DNA of 64,000 nucleotides from an uncultured Porphyromonadaceae bacterium (GCA_948467675.1 CAOKFI010000003.1:62001-126000), one strand, 5' to 3'; shown: positions 7,991 to 16,790, counted from the first letter of the stretch. Notes: generated by a model not told the origin, from the sequence alone. Made by a program: numbers and translations.

Positions 7991-9402
7991 AACATGACCT
8001 TGAATGAATGGTTATCTACTGTAACTATGTATAGGCCGCTTGGTAACCCTTGAATTTCATGTTCTGTCGTTTCTTTGATAAGCACTCCGTGAGGAGTGTA
8101 AAATCTCACAATTGCATCATCGGATTTTTTATATAGATATACTGTGCCGTTTAGTATCTGAATTTCTATGGGACTTACGCAGACCGCAATATTTTCCATT
8201 CCAGCAGTGTACTCATCAATACTTTTAATTTCCCAAAAGTTTTTCCATCCATCGGCTTCTTTATAGGCCCGAATCGCTTGCCCTGGAACATAAAGTACTC
8301 CATTTATAAACGTATTGGACGTAAAGACATTGGATTCTAATTGTGGAGGTTCGGGATTATAAGACATTATGGACATTAATTCTGGACATTCGTTAAATGC
8401 ACTATTCATTATATAGTTTACCGAATTTGCCAACGACACAGAACGCAAAGAGATACACTTTGCGAAACAGCTATAATAAATTGTTGATACTGATTGGCTA
8501 ATTATCACTGCCTCGAGTTTATCAAACTTGTCATTTAAATATCCATTTTGCAAGTTAATATTCTGGATGCTTCCTCCGATAGTGAGTTTTGTAAGATTCT
8601 TTTTGAATTCACTTAAAAGAAGAGTATAATCACCTTTAGCACTTGTTGGTTGAGCACCATAAAATTGGTCTTGCATATAGGAAATATCACGACCAAGATA
8701 TATCTCCTCTATAAGGCATTTGCCAAATGGCGTCTTTTTATTATAAGGCTCAAGATGTAGCACCAAATTATCACTCGCATTTTCTATATTAAGTTTATGA
8801 ATATTATAACATCCATCAAAAGCATCATTGCCAATTTCTATTACGGAAGACGGAATAGAGATTTCTCTTAATTGATTGCATCCTTCAAACGCAGAACTTC
8901 CAATCTTTGTAATATTAGAGGTAATATCAATTTCTGTCAACGAAGAACAGCCGGCAAAGGTGAATAAGCTGATTTCTGTAACACGTTCTGGAATAACAAC
9001 TGATGTTAAACTTGAACAATCGCTAAAAGCTAAGCCATCAATTACTTCAATGCTTGTAGGGAGATCAATGATGGTAAGCTCTGAGCAATGATCAAAGGCT
9101 CTCCACCCTATACTTTTAATAGATTCCGGAATATGTATTCCCATAAGACCAATGCAACCATTAAAGGCCATTGATCCTATACCCGTAACTGGCAATATGC
9201 GCCCTTTATACGATATTTCCATAGGGACATTTATAAATCCGGAATACAACTCTTCACCATACGTAACCTCACATATTGGATTATCTCCAACTATTACATT
9301 ATAGTAGATGCCATCAACTTTAATATCATAAGCTGCAGAAGTGATAAATGACATAAGCAGCACTAATAATATTACGAATTTCTTGATACTCGCGTTCATC
9401 AT
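7987..9402 (-). CDS. Secreted BspA-type leucine-rich repeat protein
   Basis: 471 residues (start at 9402, or 9399 with the second Met). A signal peptide (KKFVILLVLLMSFITSAA) is followed by an LRR_5/BspA repeat array (about 70-205) of roughly 23-residue units such as IKSIGWRAFDHCSELTIIDL and VTEISLFTFAGCSSLTEIDI, and a second block near 285-345. The C-terminal 60 residues (FYTPHGVLIKETTEHEI...GLPSGLYIVTVDNHSFKVML) resemble sorting or secretion tails of Bacteroidetes exported proteins. BspA-like proteins mediate binding to host or bacterial surfaces. The start overlaps the stop of the 83-residue gene by one base and the end overlaps the next gene by four. Confidence 0.85.
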   Translation of the reverse strand: MMNASIKKFVILLVLLMSFITSAAYDIKVDGIYYNVIVGDNPICEVTYGEELYSGFINVPMEISYKGRILPVTGIGSMAFNGCIGLMGIHIPESIKSIGWRAFDHCSELTIIDLPTSIEVIDGLAFSDCSSLTSVVIPERVTEISLFTFAGCSSLTEIDITSNITKIGSSAFEGCNQLREISIPSSVIEIGNDAFDGCYNIHKLNIENASDNLVLHLEPYNKKTPFGKCLIEEIYLGRDISYMQDQFYGAQPTSAKGDYTLLLSEFKKNLTKLTIGGSIQNINLQNGYLNDKFDKLEAVIISQSVSTIYYSCFAKCISLRSVSLANSVNYIMNSAFNECPELMSIMSYNPEPPQLESNVFTSNTFINGVLYVPGQAIRAYKEADGWKNFWEIKSIDEYTAGMENIAVCVSPIEIQILNGTVYLYKKSDDAIVRFYTPHGVLIKETTEHEIQGLPSGLYIVTVDNHSFKVML

Positions 9403-9653
9403 TATTCATCCAAGAATTTAAGATTCTGATATTCTACCATGTGAACTGAGCCATCCGCATCATCTTCGACTAATGCCATGGTCTTGATGTCGGGAATATC
9501 TTTGCTGGTGCAAACATCATCTATCCAGCGGTGGAAATGCCCAGAACGCTCTTTACAGAGATATTCCATGTCTGTCTTTTCCTCAGGAGTAGGATTGGGG
9601 GTAAACTCATAACTTCCAAGAGTGAAAGTTACTTTGCGTAAATCTTTACACAT
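9402..9653 (-). CDS. Hypothetical protein (83 aa), first gene of the LRR operon
   Basis: 83 residues beginning MCKDLRKVTFTLGSYEF and continuing with PNPTPEEKTDMEYLCKERSGHFHRW (with breaks); it is acidic toward the C-terminus. No signal peptide, membrane helix or known domain seen. Its stop overlaps the LRR start (TAATG), so it is translationally coupled to the LRR gene. It lies behind a roughly 370-base structured leader with its own promoter, and the last leader hairpin ends 50 bases before this ATG. That arrangement implies control at the RNA level. Function unknown. Confidence 0.65.
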   Translation of the reverse strand: MCKDLRKVTFTLGSYEFTPNPTPEEKTDMEYLCKERSGHFHRWIDDVCTSKDIPDIKTMALVEDDADGSVHMVEYQNLKFLDE

Positions 9654-10032
9654 AATGTAGTCAGTGCCTCTGGACTCCCCTCGTTGGCATTTGTCGTTTC
9701 ACGAAAAAAGCGTAGGAATCTGTATCTGTTACCGTCCTACCATTGGAGGCTTCTCGCATTGCCTTACTTGTGTCGGACGGCAACGCAGAAGCCCACGCTT
9801 GTATATGCAATCAATACGTCCGACTATATTTCTCTCGAAATATCGTGCCGAATGCAAGATAATTACATATCCACGGGCATCTACCGTTGCTCAATCCTTG
9901 TCACAAGTATGAATTTTGCGAGAATTCCCAATGGACAAGAATCAGCGCGGATAAACGCTTTCTTATGTATTTTCACCATATCCCGCTCCGCTTAACCCCA
10001 GACCGGGGCCTCTGCGAGACGGTCTGCAACTG
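9654..10032 (-). ncRNA. Long structured 5' leader RNA with terminator-like final hairpin
   Basis: The promoter at 10040-10033 would produce an untranslated leader of about 370 nt before the ATG at 9653. Read on the minus strand it contains several hairpins: CAGACCG/CGGTCTG near the 5' end; an ATATTTC/GAAATAT stem with GAGA loop (about 9829-9846); a perfect 8-base stem pairing 9817-9824 with 9772-9779; and GTAGGA/TCCTAC (9740-9735 with 9717-9712) followed by GC and six T (9709-9704). The last resembles an intrinsic terminator placed 50 bases before the first gene, as in attenuators or riboswitches. No Rfam class is recognised by eye. Plus-strand open frames here are treated as artefacts. Confidence 0.5.
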
Positions 10033-10040
10033 CAAAGTTA
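10033..10040 (-). promoter_or_regulatory. -7 element driving the structured leader and LRR operon
   Basis: Minus-strand TAACTTTG exactly fits TAnnTTTG; predicted start near 10026, where the base-paired leader begins. An A/T tract lies upstream. Confidence 0.55.
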
Positions 10041-10155
10041 GTAAAAAAAATATTTATATGGGCAATAGTAGACTCTTGCCTTAAGTAAAAATTAGCGGCC
10101 GAACATGGTAGCATCACACTAAAACGACATTAATGTAAAAATAAGTTGATTCGAC

Positions 10156-10186
10156 TTTGCTTATTTGATCTTTATTTGTAGCTTTG
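10156..10186 (+). promoter_or_regulatory. Promoter for the DUF4143 ATPase; transcript would be nearly leaderless
   Basis: TTTG at 10156-10159 and TAGCTTTG at 10179-10186 form a -33/-7 pair with 19-base spacing. The predicted start is only about 6 bases before the first ATG (10198). Confidence 0.6.
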
Positions 10187-10197
10187 TATAAAATTAT

Positions 10198-11661
10198 ATG
10201 AATATGGAATATACTCCGTGGCTTGAAAAGCAGATTATAGGCAGAATGAAAGTTGAAAATCCTTGGTGGACCGAAGGTCGGTTATCCAATGACTATTCGA
10301 CCATGTCTCCACGTCAATACATGAAAGTATTCTTTCCTCTGGTGATGTCAAAAGACCCAAGGAGGGCATTGATATTGATGGGACCACGTCGTGTTGGTAA
10401 AACTGTTATGATGCACCACGCGATGCAGCGGATGATAGAAGAGGGGATTCCTGCCCAAAACATTATCTATATCAATGTAGAAACCCCAATTTATAATAAG
10501 ATATTTCTTGAGCAGTTATTCGGGATTGCATGTTCAATTCTTGAAAAGGATCCTACAAAAGACTCATTATATGTGTTTTTTGATGAGATTCAATATCTTA
10601 AAAATTGGGAAGTTGAACTTAAATCTATGGTTGACACTTACCGGAATATAAAGTTCATAGCTTCAGGTTCAGCGGCTGCCGAATTAAAAAGACGAAGTGA
10701 TGAGAGTGGGGCGGGACGTTTCACAGATTTTAATCTGCCGCCCCTTACATTCTATGAGTACATGCACCTAAAGGGCTATGCCAATATTATGCTACCCAAG
10801 ACAATAGCGTGGGGGTCCGGAACGAGTGAGATATACTCAACGATTGATATCAATCGGCTAAATGCTCTCTTTATAGATTATATTAATTTTGGAGGATATC
10901 CGGAAGTGGTATTTTCAGATAAGATAAGCGAAAACCCAGGTCAGTTTATACGGCATGATATCATAGACAAAGTTCTGTTAAGGGATTTGCCAAGTTTATA
11001 CGGTATAAATGACGTCCAGGAACTAAACTCTCTGTTCACGATGATCGCGTATCATTCTGGATCTCAATTCTCCTACGAGAAGTTATCGAAAGAGTCGGGT
11101 GTTCAGAAAGACACCCTGAAGAAATATATAAACTATCTTGAGGCTGCTTTCCTGATAAGAGTCGTTAAGCGAACAGATGAAACGGCCAAAAGTTATCAGC
11201 GTGAAACTCAGTTCAAGATTTACCTCACCAATCCATCTTTAAGATGTGCGCTTTTCGAGCCTCTTACCGAACAAAGTCCGGAAATTGGAAATATGGTAGA
11301 GACTGCCGTATATTCACAATGGTTTCCACGTCAAAGCGTTGAACTTCGCTATGCTAATTGGAGACAAGGAAGACAGCAAGGAGAGGTGGACTTGGTTGGT
11401 TTGGACATTAGCCGCCAGAAGCCTTTTTGGGCAGTTGAAATCAAATGGTCAAATCTTTTCTTTAATAATCCGGGAGATTTGAAATCTCTAAATTATTTCA
11501 TGGAATCCAATAAGTTGAACGAAGCATTGGTAACCACAATTAGCGAAGCCGGCTGGAAAGGATTGAATGAAAAGAGAATCTATTTTATTCCTGTAGCCTG
11601 CTATGCCTATACCGTTGGAGAGAATACTATAAACCAAAGTAAATCATTCTATGGAGTATAA
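10198..11661 (+). CDS. AAA_14/DUF4143 family ATP-binding protein
   Basis: 487 residues. Walker A GPRRVGKT (62-69) and Walker B YVFFDEIQYL (125-134) belong to the AAA_14 domain, followed by the SGSAAAELKRRS segment and a DUF4143 region (about 280-440) with a winged helix (ESGVQKDTLKKYINYLEAAFLI). Near the end, GEVDLVGLD...FWAVEIKW resembles a PD-(D/E)XK nuclease-fold core. Such ATPases are very common in gut Bacteroidales accessory DNA; their role is not settled. A second ATG at 10204 is an alternative start. Codon use and composition are AT-rich as in the rest of the island. It is divergent from the LRR operon. Confidence 0.88.
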   Translation: MNMEYTPWLEKQIIGRMKVENPWWTEGRLSNDYSTMSPRQYMKVFFPLVMSKDPRRALILMGPRRVGKTVMMHHAMQRMIEEGIPAQNIIYINVETPIYNKIFLEQLFGIACSILEKDPTKDSLYVFFDEIQYLKNWEVELKSMVDTYRNIKFIASGSAAAELKRRSDESGAGRFTDFNLPPLTFYEYMHLKGYANIMLPKTIAWGSGTSEIYSTIDINRLNALFIDYINFGGYPEVVFSDKISENPGQFIRHDIIDKVLLRDLPSLYGINDVQELNSLFTMIAYHSGSQFSYEKLSKESGVQKDTLKKYINYLEAAFLIRVVKRTDETAKSYQRETQFKIYLTNPSLRCALFEPLTEQSPEIGNMVETAVYSQWFPRQSVELRYANWRQGRQQGEVDLVGLDISRQKPFWAVEIKWSNLFFNNPGDLKSLNYFMESNKLNEALVTTISEAGWKGLNEKRIYFIPVACYAYTVGENTINQSKSFYGV

Positions 11662-11670
11662 TTGGATGTC

Positions 11671-11700
11671 AAAATAAGCAGAACAATATCTTCTTATTTT
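11671..11700 (+). terminator. Hairpin after the DUF4143 ATPase
   Basis: AAAATAAG (11671-11678) pairs with CTTATTTT (11693-11700), 10 bases after the stop codon. Confidence 0.55.
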
Positions 11701-11857
11701 GATCATGTCTAGTAATCAAAATATAATCAACAGATTATGTGTGAAATTTAAGAAACGTGTTAGTTGCTAATCGTGTTTTACCGTCTTTTATCAACTTATT
11801 CACTTACATAAATCACGTCAAATAAAGGCAACTAACTGAAATACAGTGTTTACTCTT

Positions 11858-11884
11858 TTCTTCAACGAAGAAGAATATTGATTG
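11858..11884 (+). repeat. Putative attachment repeat, copy 2 (displaced DUF2795 3' end)
   Basis: Identical over 22 bases to 7217-7238 and 26 of 27 overall. Read in frame it encodes LFFNEEEY followed by TGA, the same C-terminal residues as the DUF2795 protein, without the rest of the gene. Confidence 0.65.
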
Positions 11885-11911
11885 GTCTTATAGCATATAA
11901 TACCTATAAAT

Positions 11912-11947
11912 CAATGGACAAGCAAAATTAAATTTGTTTGTCCATTG
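11912..11947 (+). terminator. Hairpin after repeat copy 2
   Basis: CAATGGACAA (11912-11921) pairs perfectly with TTGTCCATTG (11938-11947), followed by a T-rich stretch. Its position relative to the repeat parallels the terminator behind the real DUF2795 gene. Confidence 0.65.
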
Positions 11948-12090
11948 TTGTTTCTATTCGATTTTACGCCGTCAGACCGTGAAATATGTTTGTCCATATT
12001 ACACTCCAATTTTTATAGCACATTGATATACAAGTATGTATGACTTTCAATAAGTAGGAATACCAAGCGCGCACAAAAGAATTAACCCAT

Positions 12091-12145
12091 AGAATACAAA
12101 AGAGTTGAGCTTCGCATCGGGCGAAGCTCAACTCTTTTGTATTCT
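12091..12145. terminator. Perfect 25-base-pair palindrome after the large LRR gene
   Basis: 12091-12115 is the exact reverse complement of 12121-12145 with a 5-base loop. It ends 27 bases from the stop of the minus-strand LRR gene (12173), so it is probably its terminator, acting in both directions. Confidence 0.7.
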
Positions 12146-12172
12146 TGCATTTTGCTTCCTTCTACAGCATAA

Positions 12173-14353
12173 TCACAAGGCTACTTTATATGTTCTGCCT
12201 CCTACTCTAACCACAACAAAACGGTGAGAGTCATCAACAGCTACGATTGATTTACAAGTCTCAGCAATTATGCAGCCGTTTATGGCATAGACCACAACCG
12301 GCATATCGTCAGGCTTGTTATCTACAGATATAGTGTGGTTGAATACAGTTATCTTTATATCTGACGCTTCCTGATTATTAATCCCCGATTCTCCCGATTC
12401 AATATATACGGCATTCAGCTCATTATCGCCATAGAGCGCCGGCAAAACAAATGTATTGTCATCATTGATTTCCAAAGATTCACCATTGAGAGTAAGACTA
12501 TGCAACGTATGGTCTTCGACGGGGGTCAATGTGACCGCCGGAGCTTCTCCCTCACGATACATAGTCGTCACAGAGTGCTGGCCGGGAGCTGTCACAGTTA
12601 AAGTCGCATATCCGGATCTGACAAAACCGACCGAAAGGCTGGAGCGCGTATCCGCTGTCACACGCAAGTGACGGTTGTTGACCTGATCGGTTACATCAGC
12701 ATCATTCCACATAACTTTATCTATCACGGCATCTCCATCCGGAACAATATAGAAATCCAGCTCTTTACCTGTGTTCACCACATAGTCAACACCGTCACGC
12801 CTCAGGCTTTCACCTCGGTAAAGGACTTCGCCGGCTCCGCTTGTGCTTACCGAGACACTGGGGTATTTCTTAAAGTAAACATAAAGGGTTCGACGTTTCT
12901 CATCCGGAGTGACAAGAACGGTGTTGGCCTCCGATGGAGTCAGCGAGGTCAATGGATCAGTCAGCCTTATTTCAGACACATAACAGCCATCTTCAGGGAC
13001 TATAAGAATACAGTGTTCCTTATCTCCTATAATGTATTCTCGATCATTGATAAGCATGCCGTCATCATAGATTTTTGAATAGCCGGCATCGCTGGCAACA
13101 AGACGTATGTACGGATAACTTCCAAATTGTATCTTGACCGAACCGCTCGTAATTCCTTCGGCCGAAAAATCTATGATTCCATCATGAAGCATCGAGCTTA
13201 TGTCTGAGCCGTCGAGTGTGACGCTCTCGATGTATGCGTAGCTATACGCCGGCTCTATTCCGATTTTGAAATTATCTTCCAGAACTGCTCCTGATGAAAG
13301 GGGAACAGTATATACCCCTCCTTCCGATTCTCTGTATTGGTACACATTCCCCATGGAATCATATTCTATACTCAATCCGAATTCTATAATATCATCATCA
13401 GTCAGCTCGCGCTCCCCGCCGTTCTCATCTGCTATACATAAATCCCAAGTCTTAAAGCTGTCAGCCATCCCGCTGGGCACATATAGATGACAACCGTTGG
13501 GTAAGATAATGCGCATGCTCATACCTCCCCATGATAATGGTTCATAAACCTTAATTTCCTTGAGAGAGTTACAGCCGTTGAAAATATTGAAATCAATATT
13601 GTCAACAGAAAAATCGGACGGAATTCTGTCAACAATCACGCTTTCAAGTTGCGAGCAATATTCCAACGCTCCAGGATCGACATAAAGACCTCTCAAGTCG
13701 ACATTCCGGGCATCGCGAGACACGAATATTACTGTAGTATTCCAACCAAAATCCCCATGAAGATACAGATCACCTTCTTTTTTTAATCCCTCAATATTTT
13801 TCAGGGAACGACACGAAGTAAATGGCGCGTTCATTAGACTACATGTCGGATTAATATATATATCGGTCAGGTTATAACACATGCTGAAAGCTGAATTTCC
13901 GATATAGTCAGCACTCAACAGGCATACACTTGTAAATTTTGCATAAGAAAATGCCATAGAACCTATCCGCTTGCATTGAGACAAATCTATCGACGAAAGA
14001 CTATAGCACGAATTGAATGCAAACATACCGATATAGGCGACTGAACCAAGGTCTACACTCTTTAGATTGTAGCTATGGGCAAAAGCGTTCGGACCGATAT
14101 GGGACACTTCGTATGAGATACCCTCATAACTTACTTCCGAAGGAATTACAACATGCTCGGAAGTACCATTATAGCTACTTACATAAATTTGTTGATGCCA
14201 CGAATTATTGTCGGATGGAAAATCAATTTCATGATTGATCGACAAGTCTTCCCATGGTTCATCTGAAAACGTAAAGTCGCCCTCGGTAAATGTTACACCC
14301 TTAGCTGCAAACGTGCAGCCAACGACAAGTAAAAGGAATAGCAGCTTTTTCAT
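12173..14353 (-). CDS. Large secreted BspA-type leucine-rich repeat protein
   Basis: 726 residues with signal peptide (MKKLLFLLLVVGCTFAAKG). LRR_5/BspA repeats cover about 70-290 (for example HIGPNAFAHSYNLKSVDLGS, YIGMFAFNSCYSLSSIDLSQ). The centre (about 330-630) has beta-rich repeats with SVSTSGAGEVLYRGESLRR and LTVTAPGQHSVTTMYREG, reminiscent of bacterial repeat/Ig-like modules. The C-terminus (KITVFNHTISVDN...VVVYAINGCIIAE...VVVRVGGRTYKVAL) resembles a sorting tail. Probably a surface adhesin. A single gene: a minus-strand TAATTTTG at 14574-14567 predicts a leader of about 200 bases, and the palindrome at 12091-12145 follows it. Confidence 0.85.
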   Translation of the reverse strand: MKKLLFLLLVVGCTFAAKGVTFTEGDFTFSDEPWEDLSINHEIDFPSDNNSWHQQIYVSSYNGTSEHVVIPSEVSYEGISYEVSHIGPNAFAHSYNLKSVDLGSVAYIGMFAFNSCYSLSSIDLSQCKRIGSMAFSYAKFTSVCLLSADYIGNSAFSMCYNLTDIYINPTCSLMNAPFTSCRSLKNIEGLKKEGDLYLHGDFGWNTTVIFVSRDARNVDLRGLYVDPGALEYCSQLESVIVDRIPSDFSVDNIDFNIFNGCNSLKEIKVYEPLSWGGMSMRIILPNGCHLYVPSGMADSFKTWDLCIADENGGERELTDDDIIEFGLSIEYDSMGNVYQYRESEGGVYTVPLSSGAVLEDNFKIGIEPAYSYAYIESVTLDGSDISSMLHDGIIDFSAEGITSGSVKIQFGSYPYIRLVASDAGYSKIYDDGMLINDREYIIGDKEHCILIVPEDGCYVSEIRLTDPLTSLTPSEANTVLVTPDEKRRTLYVYFKKYPSVSVSTSGAGEVLYRGESLRRDGVDYVVNTGKELDFYIVPDGDAVIDKVMWNDADVTDQVNNRHLRVTADTRSSLSVGFVRSGYATLTVTAPGQHSVTTMYREGEAPAVTLTPVEDHTLHSLTLNGESLEINDDNTFVLPALYGDNELNAVYIESGESGINNQEASDIKITVFNHTISVDNKPDDMPVVVYAINGCIIAETCKSIVAVDDSHRFVVVRVGGRTYKVAL

Positions 14354-14566
14354 TTATGATAATATTAATATCGTTTTGACAATGTGTCAGACTGTGTTTA
14401 CTTTTTAATATTCAGTAGATCAAAGAATAATCATTCGGACGATTTGCTACTGAACTCGAAATAGCAATCCCGGACTGCGGCCGACGAGTCAAGTCGAAAA
14501 AAGCACTTAAAGAATCAGTAATTCACTTCCGTGTTTTGATTGTAATATAGATTTAACACATTTTTG

Positions 14567-14574
14567 CAAAATTA
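14567..14574 (-). promoter_or_regulatory. -7 element for the large LRR gene
   Basis: Minus-strand TAATTTTG matches TAnnTTTG, about 214 bases before the ATG at 14353. Confidence 0.4.
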
Positions 14575-15100
14575 ACTCTTATTCTGCGATTCCCCAAGAT
14601 ATTTATGTTAAATCCGCATTAAATCCGCTTTTAACTCCACAAATCAGAGAATTTAACAATTATTCTTGACATAATCTCTCCGAAGGCAACTGCTGTCACT
14701 TTACAAAAAGTGTCATCACTACTATATCGTTATATTCCTAAGTTTGTGAGTATATTGGACTCTGAAATGCACTACTAACTTGTTTCTCTGCAATCTTGAC
14801 GGCGCAACCCAGTTCGCCCAGTGATGCGGTAGCAGCACCGACAACCCACCCCATGGAACTCAAAGAAGATGAAGATGACCGCAGCTTCGCCTACCGCTGC
14901 ATATTGCAATCTCATAGAATGTTGATACTTCCCAGCAAAACACGGTATGCGTCGCTAATGTTAAAAAAATATTTCATCACATACATCCTACATCACGCAA
15001 AATTTCGATAATTTTGTAATCAAAACCAGTTCGAGATCAAAACAATAATCTTTGACTCATTATTTTATGTGCACTCGATTTCCCATATTTTTCGCTCTTA
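14575..15100. other. AT-rich gap with an unexplained GC-rich patch
   Basis: Mostly AT-rich non-coding sequence. A GC-richer stretch at about 14790-14930 stands out; it can be read as short peptides on either strand (plus: MELKEDEDDRSFAYRC; minus: MGWVVGAATASLGELG) but none is recognisable. It may be a relic of a decayed gene. Confidence 0.35.
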
Positions 15101-15103
15101 TTG

Positions 15104-15533
15104 ATGTTGTCTGTATTTTTGATGATGCTCACTTCTTGTTCGCCTTCTGCTAAATTGGTCTTTCAAACGGAGCTAACATTTCTAAATCTAAAGTATGTAA
15201 GTTCCGGGAAAGAACAAAAAGGAGATAGAGAATTGGACGATGTTATGCTATTAGTCCAAAATGAAATCGCAAATACTAAATTACAGCCAATTTCCTTAAC
15301 GTATGCTCCTGATGATTATTCAGGTTATACACTTACCCCTTCATATAAATGTTAAATCAGAAAAGTGGGATAGTGGACACTCATATATTACCATAACTTT
15401 TTATGACCGTTATACAGACCAAAGCGTTGCCGTTGTTAAAAGTAGTGGTATCGGATTGTCAATATTACAAGACCAAAAATTAGCTTTAGGGGCTATTTGA
15501 AAAAAACAAACTGTTTTCGACAAAAAAGAATAG
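15104..15533 (+). pseudogene. Broken lipoprotein gene (frameshift plus internal stop)
   Basis: Frame one gives a lipoprotein signal (MLSVFLMMLTSC) and a mature part to LTYAPDDYSGYTLT, then ends at about 15355. The continuation KWDSGHSYITITFYDRYTD...SILQDQKLALGAI lies in another frame from about 15350. A TGA at 15498-15500 then interrupts a plausible further stretch KKQTVFDKKE ending at TAG 15531. Joined, these would make a lipoprotein of about 140 residues. I do not know the family with confidence. One frameshift and one nonsense change indicate decay, unless sequencing errors in the AT-rich tracts are responsible. Confidence 0.5.
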
Positions 15534-15651
15534 TATAGCAAAAATCCTCTCTCAAAATTATAGCTACGCCAATAACTCAAGCGGTGATCTTATCAATGTT
15601 TCAACTGCTCAACGTAACGAAAAATATTTTTGCCCTATATGTGGAGAATTA

Positions 15652-16653
15652 ATGAATCCACATATGGGGAAAGTGCGTCGGTGGCATTTTGTTCATAAAA
15701 ACGTTGGAAATTGTTCTTATGAATCATATTTACATAAGTTAGCGAAAATCAGGATAAGGCAGGCATTCTTATCATCCGAGCATTTTTTTCTTTCTTACAA
15801 CGCCAAGGCGATTTGCTCTTATGATTGTCCTTTCGTAGGTTCATCCAAATGTGTTGGTGAAAAACATGTTGAGTTCGATTTGCGTAGATATTATGATACT
15901 TGCGAGATAGAAGCTACCTACAACCAATACAGAGCAGACTTGCTTTTAACATCGTCCACAAAACCCAAGCTGGATCCTGTGCTCATTGAAATTATGGTTA
16001 CTCATAAATGTACAGAGGACAAAATCAAGGATGGTGTTCGTATTATTGAAATTTCAGTGCAATCTGAAGAACAAATAAACAATATCGTTAACAACTGTAA
16101 ATTAAATGCAGTCAGGGACAATCATTACAATTATCGTTATTTAAACGATAGAAATATCACTCTATATAACTTCAATAAAGAAGAATCTTTCGATCCCGTT
16201 GGACGTTTTGATGAATATGAAGACTACTTTAGTCAAAAAAACACAATAGTATTTTGGCTAAATAACCAAGGCCAGTTCAATTCATTTAATTGCCACTGCT
16301 ATGAAGTAAGCACGAAGCTACCGCCCAATGTTCATTACTACATAACAGAGAGAGCGACTCCTTTCAAAACGATTTTTCAAGAATTTTCTAAGAGAGGAGT
16401 AAAAATACGTAATTGCTTTTTATGCAAATTTAGCAAACACACCTTATATGGTGATCGCCTTTGTATTCTTTATAAGAAACATAACTTGCCACGCAAACCT
16501 TCTCCTTATTATGGGGCATCTTGTCCTCATTACAGAGAGGATTTTGGAGTTTCACAATATATGACACCAATTGAACAACCTCCATCAACAGAACAGACGG
16601 ATTGTTCTCAAAGACATAAATTCTATTATCACATTTGTAAAGATATTCTTTGA
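15652..16653 (+). CDS. CoiA-like nuclease-fold protein, start codon missing or non-canonical
   Basis: 333 residues from the first ATG (15652), but the frame is open back to 15490. That upstream part encodes KYFCPICGEL, which joins MNPHMGKVRRWHFVHK to form a CoiA-type zinc ribbon and HF.HK motif, so the true protein probably starts further upstream or has lost its start. Next come ADLLL and PVLIEIMVTHKC, consistent with a PD-(D/E)XK nuclease core. A second cysteine cluster (CFLCKF...LCILYKK...ASCPHY) lies at about 265-315. CoiA-like proteins assist natural transformation; in accessory DNA the role is uncertain. The upstream extension overlaps the broken lipoprotein gene. Very AT-rich. Confidence 0.6.
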   Translation: MNPHMGKVRRWHFVHKNVGNCSYESYLHKLAKIRIRQAFLSSEHFFLSYNAKAICSYDCPFVGSSKCVGEKHVEFDLRRYYDTCEIEATYNQYRADLLLTSSTKPKLDPVLIEIMVTHKCTEDKIKDGVRIIEISVQSEEQINNIVNNCKLNAVRDNHYNYRYLNDRNITLYNFNKEESFDPVGRFDEYEDYFSQKNTIVFWLNNQGQFNSFNCHCYEVSTKLPPNVHYYITERATPFKTIFQEFSKRGVKIRNCFLCKFSKHTLYGDRLCILYKKHNLPRKPSPYYGASCPHYREDFGVSQYMTPIEQPPSTEQTDCSQRHKFYYHICKDIL

Positions 16654-16790
16654 ATATGAAATATTATCCGTTTTAATAAAGCTGAAATAAATAATGACTC
16701 TCAATAACATTTTATCGCCTTCTATAGCAAAGTTTGCTTGTCCTTATTTCTATGGAATCAAGATAACTATCAACTAACAATCTACTCGTA

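Larger units (their letters stand above)
11662..12172. other. Gene-free island junction (511 bases)
   Basis: Contains, in order: the ATPase terminator; an inverted repeat GTTAGTTGC (11759-11767) / GCAACTAAC (11828-11836); repeat copy 2 of the DUF2795 tail; a GGACAA/TTGTCC hairpin; and a perfect 25-base palindrome beside the next gene. No coding sequence seen. Confidence 0.6.

Noticed and set aside
9664..9995. Plus-strand open frames opposite the structured leader (82 and 103 residues)
   Set aside because: They overlap each other, lack a promoter in that direction and cover sequence that base-pairs on the minus strand; conservation, if any, is better explained by RNA.
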